Assembly (NCBI GenBank): GCA_034716535.1
Contig: JAYEJW010000043.1
Coordinates: 1-43,723, forward strand
Direction of reading: 5' to 3'
Source of the DNA: JAYEJW01 sp034716535
Lineage (GTDB): Bacteria; Pseudomonadota; Gammaproteobacteria; Chromatiales; Chromatiaceae
DNA length: 43,723 bases
Positions 1 to 7,166 of this stretch are shown in pieces. The notes under the pieces were generated by a model. The model was not told the origin of the DNA, made no database searches, and saw nothing but the letters and a program-made list of their open reading frames with translations. How positions within the stretch are numbered: the stretch's first letter is position 1; each line of letters opens with the position of its first letter. The translations under genes and the position numbers were made by a program.

Positions 1-1081
1 CTTCGAAATCAACAAATATTTTCTGCGACTCACTCATCGCGAAGAGATTTTTCAATTTGTTTCGTACCGGCGTGCCGGCGGGACGACTTCCAAAAGACTC
101 CGCCTCTTCTTTCATCTTAAATACAATTCTCTCGCTGCCAATTGATTCATAGTTAGTTTCAACAAAGTCAACTGGGGTATATTTCTCACCACCGAACTTG
201 AGCGCCTCCTCTAGTAGGTGAGGCTTGGAGAAATCTATCTCCGCTACAACCAACGTTCCAGCATATGGAATTTTTTCGTTTGACACTCGCAGACCTTTGT
301 TTTCTGTAAACAGCAATCGGCCGTGGCCGGAGTCTACTTGGAATTTCCCGTTACAATGACTACATATTTGATAACTCCCGAACAATCCATTACCTTGACC
401 GACAGACTTGTCTCGTGTCACTCCTTCTCTAATCGCCTTGTCTAATGCGTCGGTATCTGATGTTAATTCGGGATGTGTTTCGCGCAAGGTGTGAGGTATT
501 CCAACTCCGGCATCGGCTACGATAAATTGAACAAGTTTTTTGTTTCTCTGAAACGTCGATACCTGAACAACTCCCCCAATTGGTGATTGCGCGTGTGTAA
601 GAACATTATCCGTAATTTCATTTATGGACCATTCGAAGGCCGCAAAATCAGAGCGCTCCATATTCGGAATCGCTCCGAGTATCGCATTGACAATTCTATT
701 TACTGCATCATGTTGCTCTTCAGGGGTTTTATACTGCGTCACAGGAACCTGTGTATAGCCGCGAAATGTTGAAGGGTCATATTTTCGCGGATCAAGCAAG
801 TAAGCCCAATTGGTATTCTGAAACAATCTTAGCAACTTGTTGTCGCTGGGTAGCTCTGTTGCTATATCTATGCCCGCGTCTCTGTTACTCATAACTTGTG
901 CGCAGATAGCTACCATCGAACTAGGATAAGCAGATGTGCACGCACCGAAATCTAAGATAATTTCTTGATATCCAGCCTTTTCAATAGCGTGATGAATATG
1001 AGATAATAGGTAATGAAAGCTTTGAACATCACAGCTCCCCTCAACCGTTATTCTGTTGCTATCCCTATTAATTTGGGCCAT
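1..1081 (-). CDS. STAS / GHKL-ATPase / STAS-like regulatory protein, partial (runs off left edge)
   Basis: Continuous minus-strand reading frame of 360 codons that is still open at base 1, so the C-terminus is missing. Residues 1-95 look like a STAS domain (IILDFGACTSAYPSSM around 41-56). Residues 120-285 carry a GHKL ATPase fold: N-box EWSINEITDNVLTHA (150-164), G1 box DAGVGIP (190-196), and G2 box GQGNGLFGSYQIC (228-240). From about residue 328 a second, STAS-like (DUF4325-type) domain begins (GSRPAGTPVRNK, then KIFVDFE). An in-frame ATG at 1096 (MSILP...) directly follows a stop and is an alternative start; neither start has a strong ribosome site. Proteins of this build are anti-sigma/anti-anti-sigma-like switches, but the target is unknown. 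The gene is visibly A/T-richer than everything to its right, suggesting acquisition by transfer. Domain assignment is fairly secure; the role is not. Confidence 0.8.
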   Translation of the reverse strand, partial: MAQINRDSNRITVEGSCDVQSFHYLLSHIHHAIEKAGYQEIILDFGACTSAYPSSMVAICAQVMSNRDAGIDIATELPSDNKLLRLFQNTNWAYLLDPRKYDPSTFRGYTQVPVTQYKTPEEQHDAVNRIVNAILGAIPNMERSDFAAFEWSINEITDNVLTHAQSPIGGVVQVSTFQRNKKLVQFIVADAGVGIPHTLRETHPELTSDTDALDKAIREGVTRDKSVGQGNGLFGSYQICSHCNGKFQVDSGHGRLLFTENKGLRVSNEKIPYAGTLVVAEIDFSKPHLLEEALKFGGEKYTPVDFVETNYESIGSERIVFKMKEEAESFGSRPAGTPVRNKLKNLFAMSESQKIFVDFE

Positions 1082-1096
1082 AGGAAGGATGCTCAT

Positions 1097-1524
1097 TCAT
1101 TTTCGTGCATAACATAGTAGTAACCCGCCACTGCGCCACCAGAAAAAGGATCCGGATGTAGATACAGTTATCTATGGATGGATAAAAGCATCTATATCTG
1201 TATATCTGGTTGTATATATCTATGTCCGGGATATGCCACGACTCCTCCATCACCATCCTTTGCTCCAGCCGCAGGGGGGGATCTGCCTGTAGGACAAATC
1301 CGAGAGTTTGTGCTGGGGCGCCCAGATACCACCGATTTGCGTTACCTGGTCCCTCAATGCGGTTTCGTTGAATACGATCCGTACTCCGTATCTCGCCGAG
1401 GGAGCAGGTGAGGACGGGCTCTTGCTCGGGCCGACGCGTCGAGGATATCGCATCCAGGACGTCTCCTCTTCGATGAGGATGAGTGTAGTTCCACTAAGCG
1501 CAGGCCGGTGTGTTGTTCCTCACA
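1097..1524. other. Non-coding stretch between the left-edge gene and the repeat island
   Basis: No intact gene is supported here. Bases about 1140-1240 are A/T-rich with repeated TCTATATCTGTATATC-like words and an imperfect inverted repeat. From about 1260 the composition becomes G/C-rich, marking a junction between two kinds of DNA. The only coding trace is the possible remnant listed separately. The short open frames on both strands lack ribosome sites and family resemblance. Confidence 0.5.
1250..1390 (-). pseudogene. Possible remnant of a small protein gene
   Basis: On the minus strand one frame reads GVRIVFNETALRDQVTQIGG followed by IWAPQHKLSDLSYRQI. This resembles the repeated pattern of a small uncharacterised bacterial family in which 'ET.LR..V...GG.W.P....W.L.Y' recurs. 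No plausible start or upstream domain is present and the frame continues into unrelated sequence, so if real it is a decayed fragment. The assignment rests on pattern memory only and is weak. Confidence 0.3.
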
Positions 1525-1750
1525 CTAGTACAGCAGCGCCTAAGTTTCTCTGTAACCGTTCACTCCCCCAGCTCATTTGCCCCCTCTCCCTGACCCTCTC
1601 CCGCAGCGGGAGAGGGGATTTGGGGAGGGGGGACTGAACGGTTACGTTTCTCTAACAGTCATCATGCCAGTAGATTCTCTTCGCGCCCTTCGCGGCTTCG
1701 CGTGAGACGCTCTCTATCCCGTTGCAGAGTCTTAGGCGCGCCCGTACTAG
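1525..1750. repeat. Outer dispersed repeat, copy A (MITE-like, interrupted)
   Basis: The ends form an imperfect inverted repeat: CTAGTACAGCAGCGCCTAAG at 1525-1544 and, reversed, CTAGTACGGGCGCGCCTAAG at 1731-1750 (17 of 20 identical). After removing the 94-bp insert and one 8-bp duplication, about 124 bp remain. These align closely, in inverse orientation, with 31097-31222. Shared blocks include GCCAGTAGATT, TTCGCGGCTTCGCGTGAGAC and GAGTCTTAGGCGCGCC. Read on its minus strand the copy gives a peptide ending SREAAKGAKRIYWHDDC, and the other copy gives SREAANGAKKIYWRDDC. This is a repeat-derived frame, not a gene. The element lies just downstream of the lipB stop. Confidence 0.85.
1552..1645. mobile_element. 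94-bp palindromic element with 18-bp terminal inverted repeats, inserted in the outer repeat
   Basis: Left end GTAACCGTTCACTCCCCC (1552-1569) and right end, reversed, GTAACCGTTCAGTCCCCC (1628-1645): 17 of 18 identical. The interior carries a strong hairpin, CCCTCTCCCGC (1594-1604) with GCGGGAGAGGG (1606-1616). The element is flanked on both sides by GTTTCTCT (1544-1551 and 1646-1653). In the other copy of the host repeat GTTTCTCT occurs only once, so these are an 8-bp target-site duplication. It is too short to code for a transposase and would have to be moved by one acting in trans. No named family is assigned. Confidence 0.85.
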
Positions 1751-1820
1751 AATGGCGACCAACGGCAATCTGGTGGCGAGGCTGTCGATGACTCCCGGGT
1801 TACAGCATGAAGTGCGATGT

Positions 1821-2480
1821 CTACAGGACCACGGGCAAAACGGCATCCGCCCGTTCGCACCGGCGGTCGAGATGGCGGCAGATCTTGTCGCTCAGGCGTT
1901 CCCCGGCGCCCGAGACATCGAGGTCAATTCCGAGATCGCGGCACTGGGTCATGGGCAGTCCGCGGTGACCGCAGGGATCGATGCGTGAGAATGGCTCCAG
2001 ATCCATGTCCACGTTCAGGGCGAGTCCGTGAAAGCTGCAGCCGCGGCGTACGCGCAGTCCCAGCGACGCGATCTTGGCACCGCCCACGTAGACCCCCGGG
2101 GCATCGCTGCGCGGGGTGGCCTGGATGCCGTAGTCGGACAACAGATCGACGACCGACTGCTCGAGCAGACCCACAAGACGCTTCACGCCGAGGCCGGCGC
2201 GGCGAAGGTCCAGCAGAAGATAGGCGACGAGCTGACCCGGGCCATGGTAGGTAACCTGGCCACCCCGGTCCACCTTGATGACGGGGATATCGCCTGGGGC
2301 TAGCAGGTGCTCCGCGCGGCCAGCCTGGCCGAGGGTGTAGATGGGCGGATGCTCGAGCAGCCAGAGCTCATCGGGCGTGTCCGGATTGCGATGGTCGGTG
2401 AAGGCCCGCATGGCCTGCCAGGCGGGTTCGTACTCGCACAGGCCCAGGGTTCGGACGCGCAGCACAGGCGCTGCGGTCAC
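1821..2480 (-). CDS. lipB: Octanoyl-[acyl-carrier-protein]-protein N-octanoyltransferase
   Basis: 219 residues. LipB moves octanoyl groups from acyl carrier protein to a lysine on the lipoyl domains of 2-oxoacid dehydrogenases and the glycine cleavage H protein. The family signature RGGQVTYHGPG is at 72-82, and the catalytic pair is Lys136 (GGAKIA) and Cys170 (RIDPCG). This matches the Lys135/Cys169 spacing of E. coli. The GTG at 2480 is chosen because it overlaps the upstream ybeD stop by four bases (GTGA), implying translational coupling; longer frames only add a low-complexity Arg/Gly leader. It is the last gene of the minus-strand series. The lipA gene that commonly follows is not here; the sequence passes directly into the repeat island. 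Confidence 0.95.
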   Translation of the reverse strand: MTAAPVLRVRTLGLCEYEPAWQAMRAFTDHRNPDTPDELWLLEHPPIYTLGQAGRAEHLLAPGDIPVIKVDRGGQVTYHGPGQLVAYLLLDLRRAGLGVKRLVGLLEQSVVDLLSDYGIQATPRSDAPGVYVGGAKIASLGLRVRRGCSFHGLALNVDMDLEPFSRIDPCGHRGLPMTQCRDLGIDLDVSGAGERLSDKICRHLDRRCERADAVLPVVL

Positions 2481-2746
2481 AGGGCCCAGACGACCCGCTC
2501 GTGAGCGCTGAGGTCCCTGTAGATGGCGTCGAGCTGGTCCTTGCTCCTGGCCTCGACCACGACGGTGACGGACACCCACTTGCCGCCCCGGCTTTCCCGT
2601 ACGGTCACCGCCGCCTCGCCCAGGTCCGGCGCGTGGCGGCGCACGATTTCTACCACGAGGGTCTCGAAGTCGCCGTCCGCTCGCCCCATGGCCTTGATGG
2701 GAAATCGGCAGGGAAACTCAAACAGAGTCTGCTGATCGTCAGACAT
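2477..2746 (-). CDS. ybeD: YbeD/DUF493 family small regulatory protein
   Basis: 89 residues, the usual family length. The sequence contains FPIKAMGRAD near the start, then VTVRESRGGKWVSVTVVVEA and a C-terminal RDLSAHERVVWAL, all typical of DUF493. In E. coli ybeD sits between dacA and lipB, and here it also lies between the cell-wall genes and lipB. The fold is a small ferredoxin-like/ACT-like domain; the biochemical function is not settled. Its TGA overlaps the lipB GTG by four bases. It starts 33 bp after the aminotransferase stop, so it is probably cotranscribed with it. Confidence 0.88.
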   Translation of the reverse strand: MSDDQQTLFEFPCRFPIKAMGRADGDFETLVVEIVRRHAPDLGEAAVTVRESRGGKWVSVTVVVEARSKDQLDAIYRDLSAHERVVWAL

Positions 2747-2779
2747 CGCCCATGCTGAGAGAATCGGCGCCGAAGGTTC

Positions 2780-3667
2780 TCATCCCGCCGATCTTCCGCT
2801 GGAAGAGGGCGGGGGTGAGGATGGTACCTGCGCCTTGTATGCCTGGAAGAGGGCATCCATGCGCCGCCACAAGGGACCGGGCATGCCCGTCCCGACCGGC
2901 TCGCCGTTCAGGCGCGTGACGGGCACCACCTCACGGCTCGAGCTGGAGATCCAGATCTCGTCCGCCCCGGGGAGCTCGTGCTCCGCCAGCTCGCGCTCGG
3001 CGCAGGGGATGCCGGCCTCGCGGGCCAACTCGAGCACCAGGTCCCGGGTGATACCAGGCAACAGATGGTTGCTCTTGGGCGGGGTGATGATCTCGCCACC
3101 CTTCACGATGAACGGATTGGTCGAGGAGCCCTCCGAGACCAGCCCGTTGCGGATCAGGATGGCCTCCTCTGCCCCCGCGTCCGCCGCCTCCTGTCGGAGC
3201 AGCACGTTGGCGAGCAGGGCGGTGGTCTTGATGTCGCAGCGGTGCCAGCGGATGTCCTCCAGCGTGATTGCCGGGATGCCCCGCTCGGCGATCTCCGGGC
3301 TGCGCGGCTTGGCGGCCCAGGACATGACGAGCACGGTGGGCTCGACTCCGACCGGAAACAGGTGGTTGCGCGAGGGATCGGCCCCCCGCGTCACCTGCAG
3401 ATAGATCAGGTGGTCGCCCTCCGGTGCCGCAGCGATCAGCCGGTAGCAGATCTGCGCCCAGGCGTCCCGTGTCAGGGGATTGTCCATCCGGATGCCGCGC
3501 AGGCTGTCGTCGAGCCGCTGCATGTGGTGGGAGAGGCGAAACGGCCGCCCGCCGTAGGCAGGGATGACCTCATAGACCCCGTCGCCGAACAGGAAGCCGC
3601 GGTCCATGACGGGAATCCGCGCTTGCGCCAGGGGTATGAACTCCCCGTTGAGGTAGACCTCGCTCAT
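2780..3667 (-). CDS. dat: Class IV PLP aminotransferase, probable D-amino-acid transaminase
   Basis: 295 residues. Fold-type IV PLP enzyme: Lys147 in RWHRCDIKTTALLANV is the expected Schiff-base lysine, Glu179 in NGLVSEGSSTNPF is the conserved acid, and SSSREVVPVTRLNG near the C-terminus is the phosphate-side loop. RGFLFGDGVYEVIP near residue 25 is also typical. D-alanine aminotransferase interconverts D-alanine and D-glutamate with their oxo acids; 4-amino-4-deoxychorismate lyase and branched-chain aminotransferases are relatives that cannot be excluded. Placement next to the D,D-carboxypeptidase favours a role in D-amino-acid turnover. The ATG at 3667 sits 4 bp after the dac stop and is preceded by TGAGG; a longer frame would overlap dac. 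Confidence 0.85.
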   Translation of the reverse strand: MSEVYLNGEFIPLAQARIPVMDRGFLFGDGVYEVIPAYGGRPFRLSHHMQRLDDSLRGIRMDNPLTRDAWAQICYRLIAAAPEGDHLIYLQVTRGADPSRNHLFPVGVEPTVLVMSWAAKPRSPEIAERGIPAITLEDIRWHRCDIKTTALLANVLLRQEAADAGAEEAILIRNGLVSEGSSTNPFIVKGGEIITPPKSNHLLPGITRDLVLELAREAGIPCAERELAEHELPGADEIWISSSSREVVPVTRLNGEPVGTGMPGPLWRRMDALFQAYKAQVPSSPPPSSSGRSAG

Positions 3668-3671
3668 GACC

Positions 3672-4850
3672 TCAGAACCACTGCAGCACGCTGTCCCTGG
3701 CCTTCTGCAATAGGCCGCCCTCGGCCACATCCTGCAGGGCGACCAGGGGCACGCGGCGCACCTCCTCGCCCTCCAGGCTGATGCTGATGTGGCCCACAGC
3801 GTCGCCCTTGGCGACTGGCGCTCTGATGTCGGGGTTCTTCTCCAGCTGGGCGGAAAGCTTGTCGTACTGGCGGCGCGGGATCGTCACGTAGACATCCTCG
3901 GCCGGCCCTACGGGCAGATCCGCGATCTCGCCCATCCAGATGCGCAGGGTCTCCACCGCCTCGTCTCCCGGGTACAGCTTGTGGGTCTCGAAGAAGCGGA
4001 AGCCATAGTTGAGCAGGGCCAAGCTTGATCGCGTCCGCGCCTCTGTTCCCGAGGAGCCCATCACCACGGACGTCAGGCGCATGTCGTCTCGTTCGGCGGA
4101 TGCCACGAGGCAGTAGCCCGCGGCGGCGGTGTATCCGGTCTTGACTCCGTCCACCGACTCGTCCCGGTAGAGCAGCAGGTTGCGGTTCGGCTGCTTGATG
4201 CCGTTGTAGACGAACTCCTCCTCGGCGTACCAGGCGTAATATTCCGGGAACTCCCGGATGGTGGCCGCCGTCACCAGGGCGATGTCCCGAGCAGTGGTGT
4301 AGTGCTCGTCGTGCGGCAGCCCGTCCGCATTCATGAAGTGGCTCTGGGTCATGCCGAGGCGCTCGGCGTGCGTGTTCATGAGCTCGGCGAACGTGGACTC
4401 GCTGCCGGCGATGTGCTCGGCGAGCGCGACGCTGGCGTCGTTACCGGACTGGACGATCATGCCCTTGAGCAGGTCCTCCACGGTTACCCTGTCGCCCACC
4501 TCAATGAACATCTTCGAGCCGCCCGTCCGCCAGGCCTTCTCGCTGATGAGTACCTCGTCCGTCAGGGCGAGATTCCCGCTCGCCAGTTCCCGGAAGACCA
4601 CATAGGTGGACATGATCTTGGTCAGGCTGGCGGGCTCCCGGCGCTCGTCGACATTGGATTCCGCGAGGATGGCGCCGCTGTTGTGCTCCACCAGCAGATA
4701 GCCTTTGGCGGCCAGCTTCGGCGGATCCGGGATCGGTATCTGGTCGGATGCGGGGGCTCGGTCCGGAACGGGGGGCTCGTCCGCCTGGGCGCTACACGGC
4801 GGAAGGGCGAGGAGAACGAGGACGCTCAGAGCGGTGGCGAGGGATTTCAT
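3672..4850 (-). CDS. dacC: D-alanyl-D-alanine carboxypeptidase (PBP5/6 type)
   Basis: 392 residues with an N-terminal signal peptide (hydrophobic 6-20, then AQADEPP). The three active-site motifs of serine penicillin-binding enzymes are present: S75-L-T-K78, S135-G-N137 and K237-T-G239. The peptidase S11 catalytic domain is followed by the beta-rich PBP5 C-terminal domain (about 290-370) and an amphipathic end (LQKARDSVLQWF) that would anchor it to the outer face of the inner membrane. It removes the terminal D-alanine from peptidoglycan pentapeptides and so limits cross-linking. Whether it is orthologous to dacA or dacC of E. coli cannot be told from sequence alone. It is followed closely by dat, suggesting recycling of the released D-alanine. 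Confidence 0.93.
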   Translation of the reverse strand: MKSLATALSVLVLLALPPCSAQADEPPVPDRAPASDQIPIPDPPKLAAKGYLLVEHNSGAILAESNVDERREPASLTKIMSTYVVFRELASGNLALTDEVLISEKAWRTGGSKMFIEVGDRVTVEDLLKGMIVQSGNDASVALAEHIAGSESTFAELMNTHAERLGMTQSHFMNADGLPHDEHYTTARDIALVTAATIREFPEYYAWYAEEEFVYNGIKQPNRNLLLYRDESVDGVKTGYTAAAGYCLVASAERDDMRLTSVVMGSSGTEARTRSSLALLNYGFRFFETHKLYPGDEAVETLRIWMGEIADLPVGPAEDVYVTIPRRQYDKLSAQLEKNPDIRAPVAKGDAVGHISISLEGEEVRRVPLVALQDVAEGGLLQKARDSVLQWF

Positions 4851-4970
4851 CAGTGATAATCAGCGAGAAGTAGGAAAGACGAGGGGCGCTTGCGCGCCCC
4901 GACATACCGCGGCATTCTAACCGCTAGCCCCCGGTTTGACACCAGTCACAACCGCGGGACCCCCTTGGGG

Positions 4971-6065
4971 TCACTCCCTGACAACGTGGGACTGGGTCAG
5001 CCCTAGAGATGCCAGCTGCTCGGAAACCTTGTGCGCTTTCTGGCGGGAATCGAACGGACCCACGCGAACCTTGTAAAGGGCCGCCTTGCCGCCGTCGCCG
5101 GTTCGCACTTGCACCTGCTCGGCTAGTTGGTCGACCAGCTGTCGCCTCAACTGTTCTGCGTTAGTGCGTTCGCCGAATGCGCCGACTTGCAGGTAAAGGA
5201 TCGAGCCGGCTGACCGTGCAGACGCTGCTTCTTCGGACGCCGTCGCGACCTTCGGGTCAGGCGTGGACGCCGTATCGGGGCGTGCGACGCGGATCGGAGC
5301 CTTGTCGGGCGAAGAGCTAGGCTTCTTCTCGGCCGGCTCCGCCTTCTGCGCCACCAGCCCGACCGACTGCGATGAGGCGTTGCGCCGTGTCTCGGTCGAG
5401 GTCCGGTTCTCAGTGACAAGCACTGGCTCGCTTGCGCGGGAACTGCCGGTCGCCGAGTCCCCGTCGGAGTCGACGAACAGGTTATGCTCCCGCCGGTCGA
5501 TATCCGGCCGCCTCGGATCGATGGCCTGCACCTCCACCAAGGCGGTACCTTTGCTTACAACGCCGAGCTTGTGCGCGGCGGCATAGGACAGATCGATGAT
5601 ACGCTTACCGTGGAAGGGACCCCGGTCGTTGATCTTGACCACAGCGCTACGGCCGTTCTTCAGATTGGTCACTCGGGCATAGGTCGGCAGCGGCAAGCTC
5701 TTGTGGGCCGCGGTCATGGCGTACATGTCGTAGCGCTCACCGCTGCTGGTTTTGCGCCCGTGGAACTTCTTGCCGTACCAGGAGGCCAGGCCCTGCTCCA
5801 CGTGGCCCTCGCTGCTGGGCTTCGTGTGATAACGCTTTCCGAAGACCACATAGGACTTCGGATTGCCGTACTTGCTCTTTGGCTCCACCTTGGGTACGGC
5901 ATCCGGGACGTCGGACAGGTCCGGCGGATTGCCCGGCGCGCTGTCCTTTCCGCCCGTGCTCGAGCAGCCCGACAACAGGGCGAGTAGGCCCGCGATAACG
6001 AGAACCAAGCGGATGCCTCCACCCAAGGTTTCGAGCGCAGTCAACGGACTCTGTTTCTCTTTCAT
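4971..6065 (-). CDS. rlpA: Septal-ring-type lipoprotein RlpA with SPOR domain
   Basis: 364 residues. Lipoprotein signal with lipobox LLSGC (Cys34). A double-psi beta-barrel domain (about 90-180) contains GLASWYGKKFHGRKTSSGE and the conserved INDRGPF/RIIDLS segment. A low-complexity linker (about 190-285) leads to a C-terminal SPOR domain (about 290-364: LYLQVGAFGERTNAEQLRRQ, then YKVRVGPF). RlpA proteins bind denuded glycan through SPOR, and in Pseudomonas act as lytic transglycosylases; whether this one is active is not shown. The ATG at 6065 is chosen because GGGGGAG precedes it at good spacing. It follows mltB by 23 bp. A GACCCC/GGGGTC hairpin overlaps the stop codon but has no T-run. Confidence 0.92.
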   Translation of the reverse strand: MKEKQSPLTALETLGGGIRLVLVIAGLLALLSGCSSTGGKDSAPGNPPDLSDVPDAVPKVEPKSKYGNPKSYVVFGKRYHTKPSSEGHVEQGLASWYGKKFHGRKTSSGERYDMYAMTAAHKSLPLPTYARVTNLKNGRSAVVKINDRGPFHGKRIIDLSYAAAHKLGVVSKGTALVEVQAIDPRRPDIDRREHNLFVDSDGDSATGSSRASEPVLVTENRTSTETRRNASSQSVGLVAQKAEPAEKKPSSSPDKAPIRVARPDTASTPDPKVATASEEAASARSAGSILYLQVGAFGERTNAEQLRRQLVDQLAEQVQVRTGDGGKAALYKVRVGPFDSRQKAHKVSEQLASLGLTQSHVVRE

Positions 6066-6088
6066 CGTTCTCCCCCAAACGCGCCGGA

Positions 6089-7105
6089 TCAATCGCGGGC
6101 GGCCGTTTCGCGGCCTCTTGTCTCGTAGGTTTCTTTGATTTCTCGGCTGAGCTGATAGACCGCCATGGCGTACAGATTGCTATGGTTGTAGCGGGTGATC
6201 GCATAGAAGTTTCCAAGGCCGAGCCAATACTCGTCCTCGGGGCTCTCGAGCCGGATCAGGGTGACCCGCGTAGACGGGGACAGGGGTTCGCTGGAGATGA
6301 CTCCCGCCGCCTTCAGTTTCTCGATCCCGATGCCGGGTTTCTTCGGTTTTTTCTCTGCGACCGGAAGACCTGCAGGCACGCGGCCGGTGACCTCCGCCTT
6401 AAAGGCTACGGGCTCGCCGGTGCGCCAGCCGTTGCGCTTGAAGTAGTTGGCGACGCTGCCGATCACGTCGGCGTTACTCTCCCACAGATTCCGCCGGCCG
6501 TCGCCGTCGAAGTCGACGGCATAGGCACGGTAGCTCGATGGAATGAATTGGGGCATGCCGACGGCACCCGCGTAGGAGCCTTGCACATGTATGGCGTCAA
6601 CGGACTCTTCCTGCGCGAGCAGCAGGAACTGTTCCAGCTCTTTGCGGAAAAAGTCCGCCCGGGGCGGGTAGGCGAAGCCGAGCGTGCTCAGGGCGTCGAT
6701 TACTCGGTCCTTGCCCAGGTTGCCCCCGTAGTTGGTCTCGACGCCGATGATGGCGACGATGATCTCCGGCGGTACGCCGTACTCTTCCCGCGCGCGGTCC
6801 AGAATGACTTCATTATTACGCCAAAACTCGACGCCGCCCGCGATTCGCTTCGCGGTCAGGAAGATCTTGCGGTATTTGTACCAAGGCTTGCTCTCGTAGG
6901 GACGACGGATCTTGTCGATGATCTCCTGGCGAAAGCGTGCCTGGTCCATTAGAGCCGATACTTCGCCCGGGTCGACCCCGTGCTTGCGCGCCATCTCTGA
7001 GGCGAATTGCTTGGCGCCGGAACGATAGCTCGCGGGCTCCGCCCCAAGGGCAGTGACTGCCACCAGGAACGCAAACACCCCCATCGCCCCACGCATCAAC
7101 CGCAT
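6089..7105 (-). CDS. mltB: Membrane-associated lytic murein transglycosylase B
   Basis: 338 residues from the ATG at 7105, which gives a normal signal peptide (MRGAMGVFAFLVAVTALGAE) and follows GGGGATC. A longer frame to 7165 adds a polar leader and abuts rodA. The SltB/MltB signature is clear: IIGVETNYGG with the catalytic Glu, AVGMPQFIPSSYRAYAVDF, and DGDGRRNLWES. The enzyme cleaves the MurNAc-GlcNAc bond of peptidoglycan with formation of the 1,6-anhydro product. There is no lipobox cysteine at the signal end, so it may be a soluble periplasmic form rather than a lipoprotein. It lies between rodA and rlpA in the wall-elongation cluster. Confidence 0.92.
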   Translation of the reverse strand: MRLMRGAMGVFAFLVAVTALGAEPASYRSGAKQFASEMARKHGVDPGEVSALMDQARFRQEIIDKIRRPYESKPWYKYRKIFLTAKRIAGGVEFWRNNEVILDRAREEYGVPPEIIVAIIGVETNYGGNLGKDRVIDALSTLGFAYPPRADFFRKELEQFLLLAQEESVDAIHVQGSYAGAVGMPQFIPSSYRAYAVDFDGDGRRNLWESNADVIGSVANYFKRNGWRTGEPVAFKAEVTGRVPAGLPVAEKKPKKPGIGIEKLKAAGVISSEPLSPSTRVTLIRLESPEDEYWLGLGNFYAITRYNHSNLYAMAVYQLSREIKETYETRGRETAARD

Positions 7106-7166
7106 CAACTGATCCCCGAATCTCGTTTGCCTCTCACGCGGTACTTTCAGAATATTATGAAACATA

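Noticed and set aside
1140..1240. A/T-rich repeated words as a CRISPR-like or satellite array
   Set aside because: The repeats are short, irregular and without regular spacers; no CRISPR array was seen anywhere in the window.
1652..1846. A short minus-strand frame ending SREAAKGAKRIYWHDDC, similar to one ending at 31197
   Set aside because: The similarity comes from the dispersed repeat at the DNA level. There is no ribosome site and the upstream parts differ completely.
4956..4973. GACCCC/GGGGTC hairpin at the rlpA stop as a terminator
   Set aside because: The stem is short and no T-run follows on the rlpA strand; dac lies downstream and may be cotranscribed.
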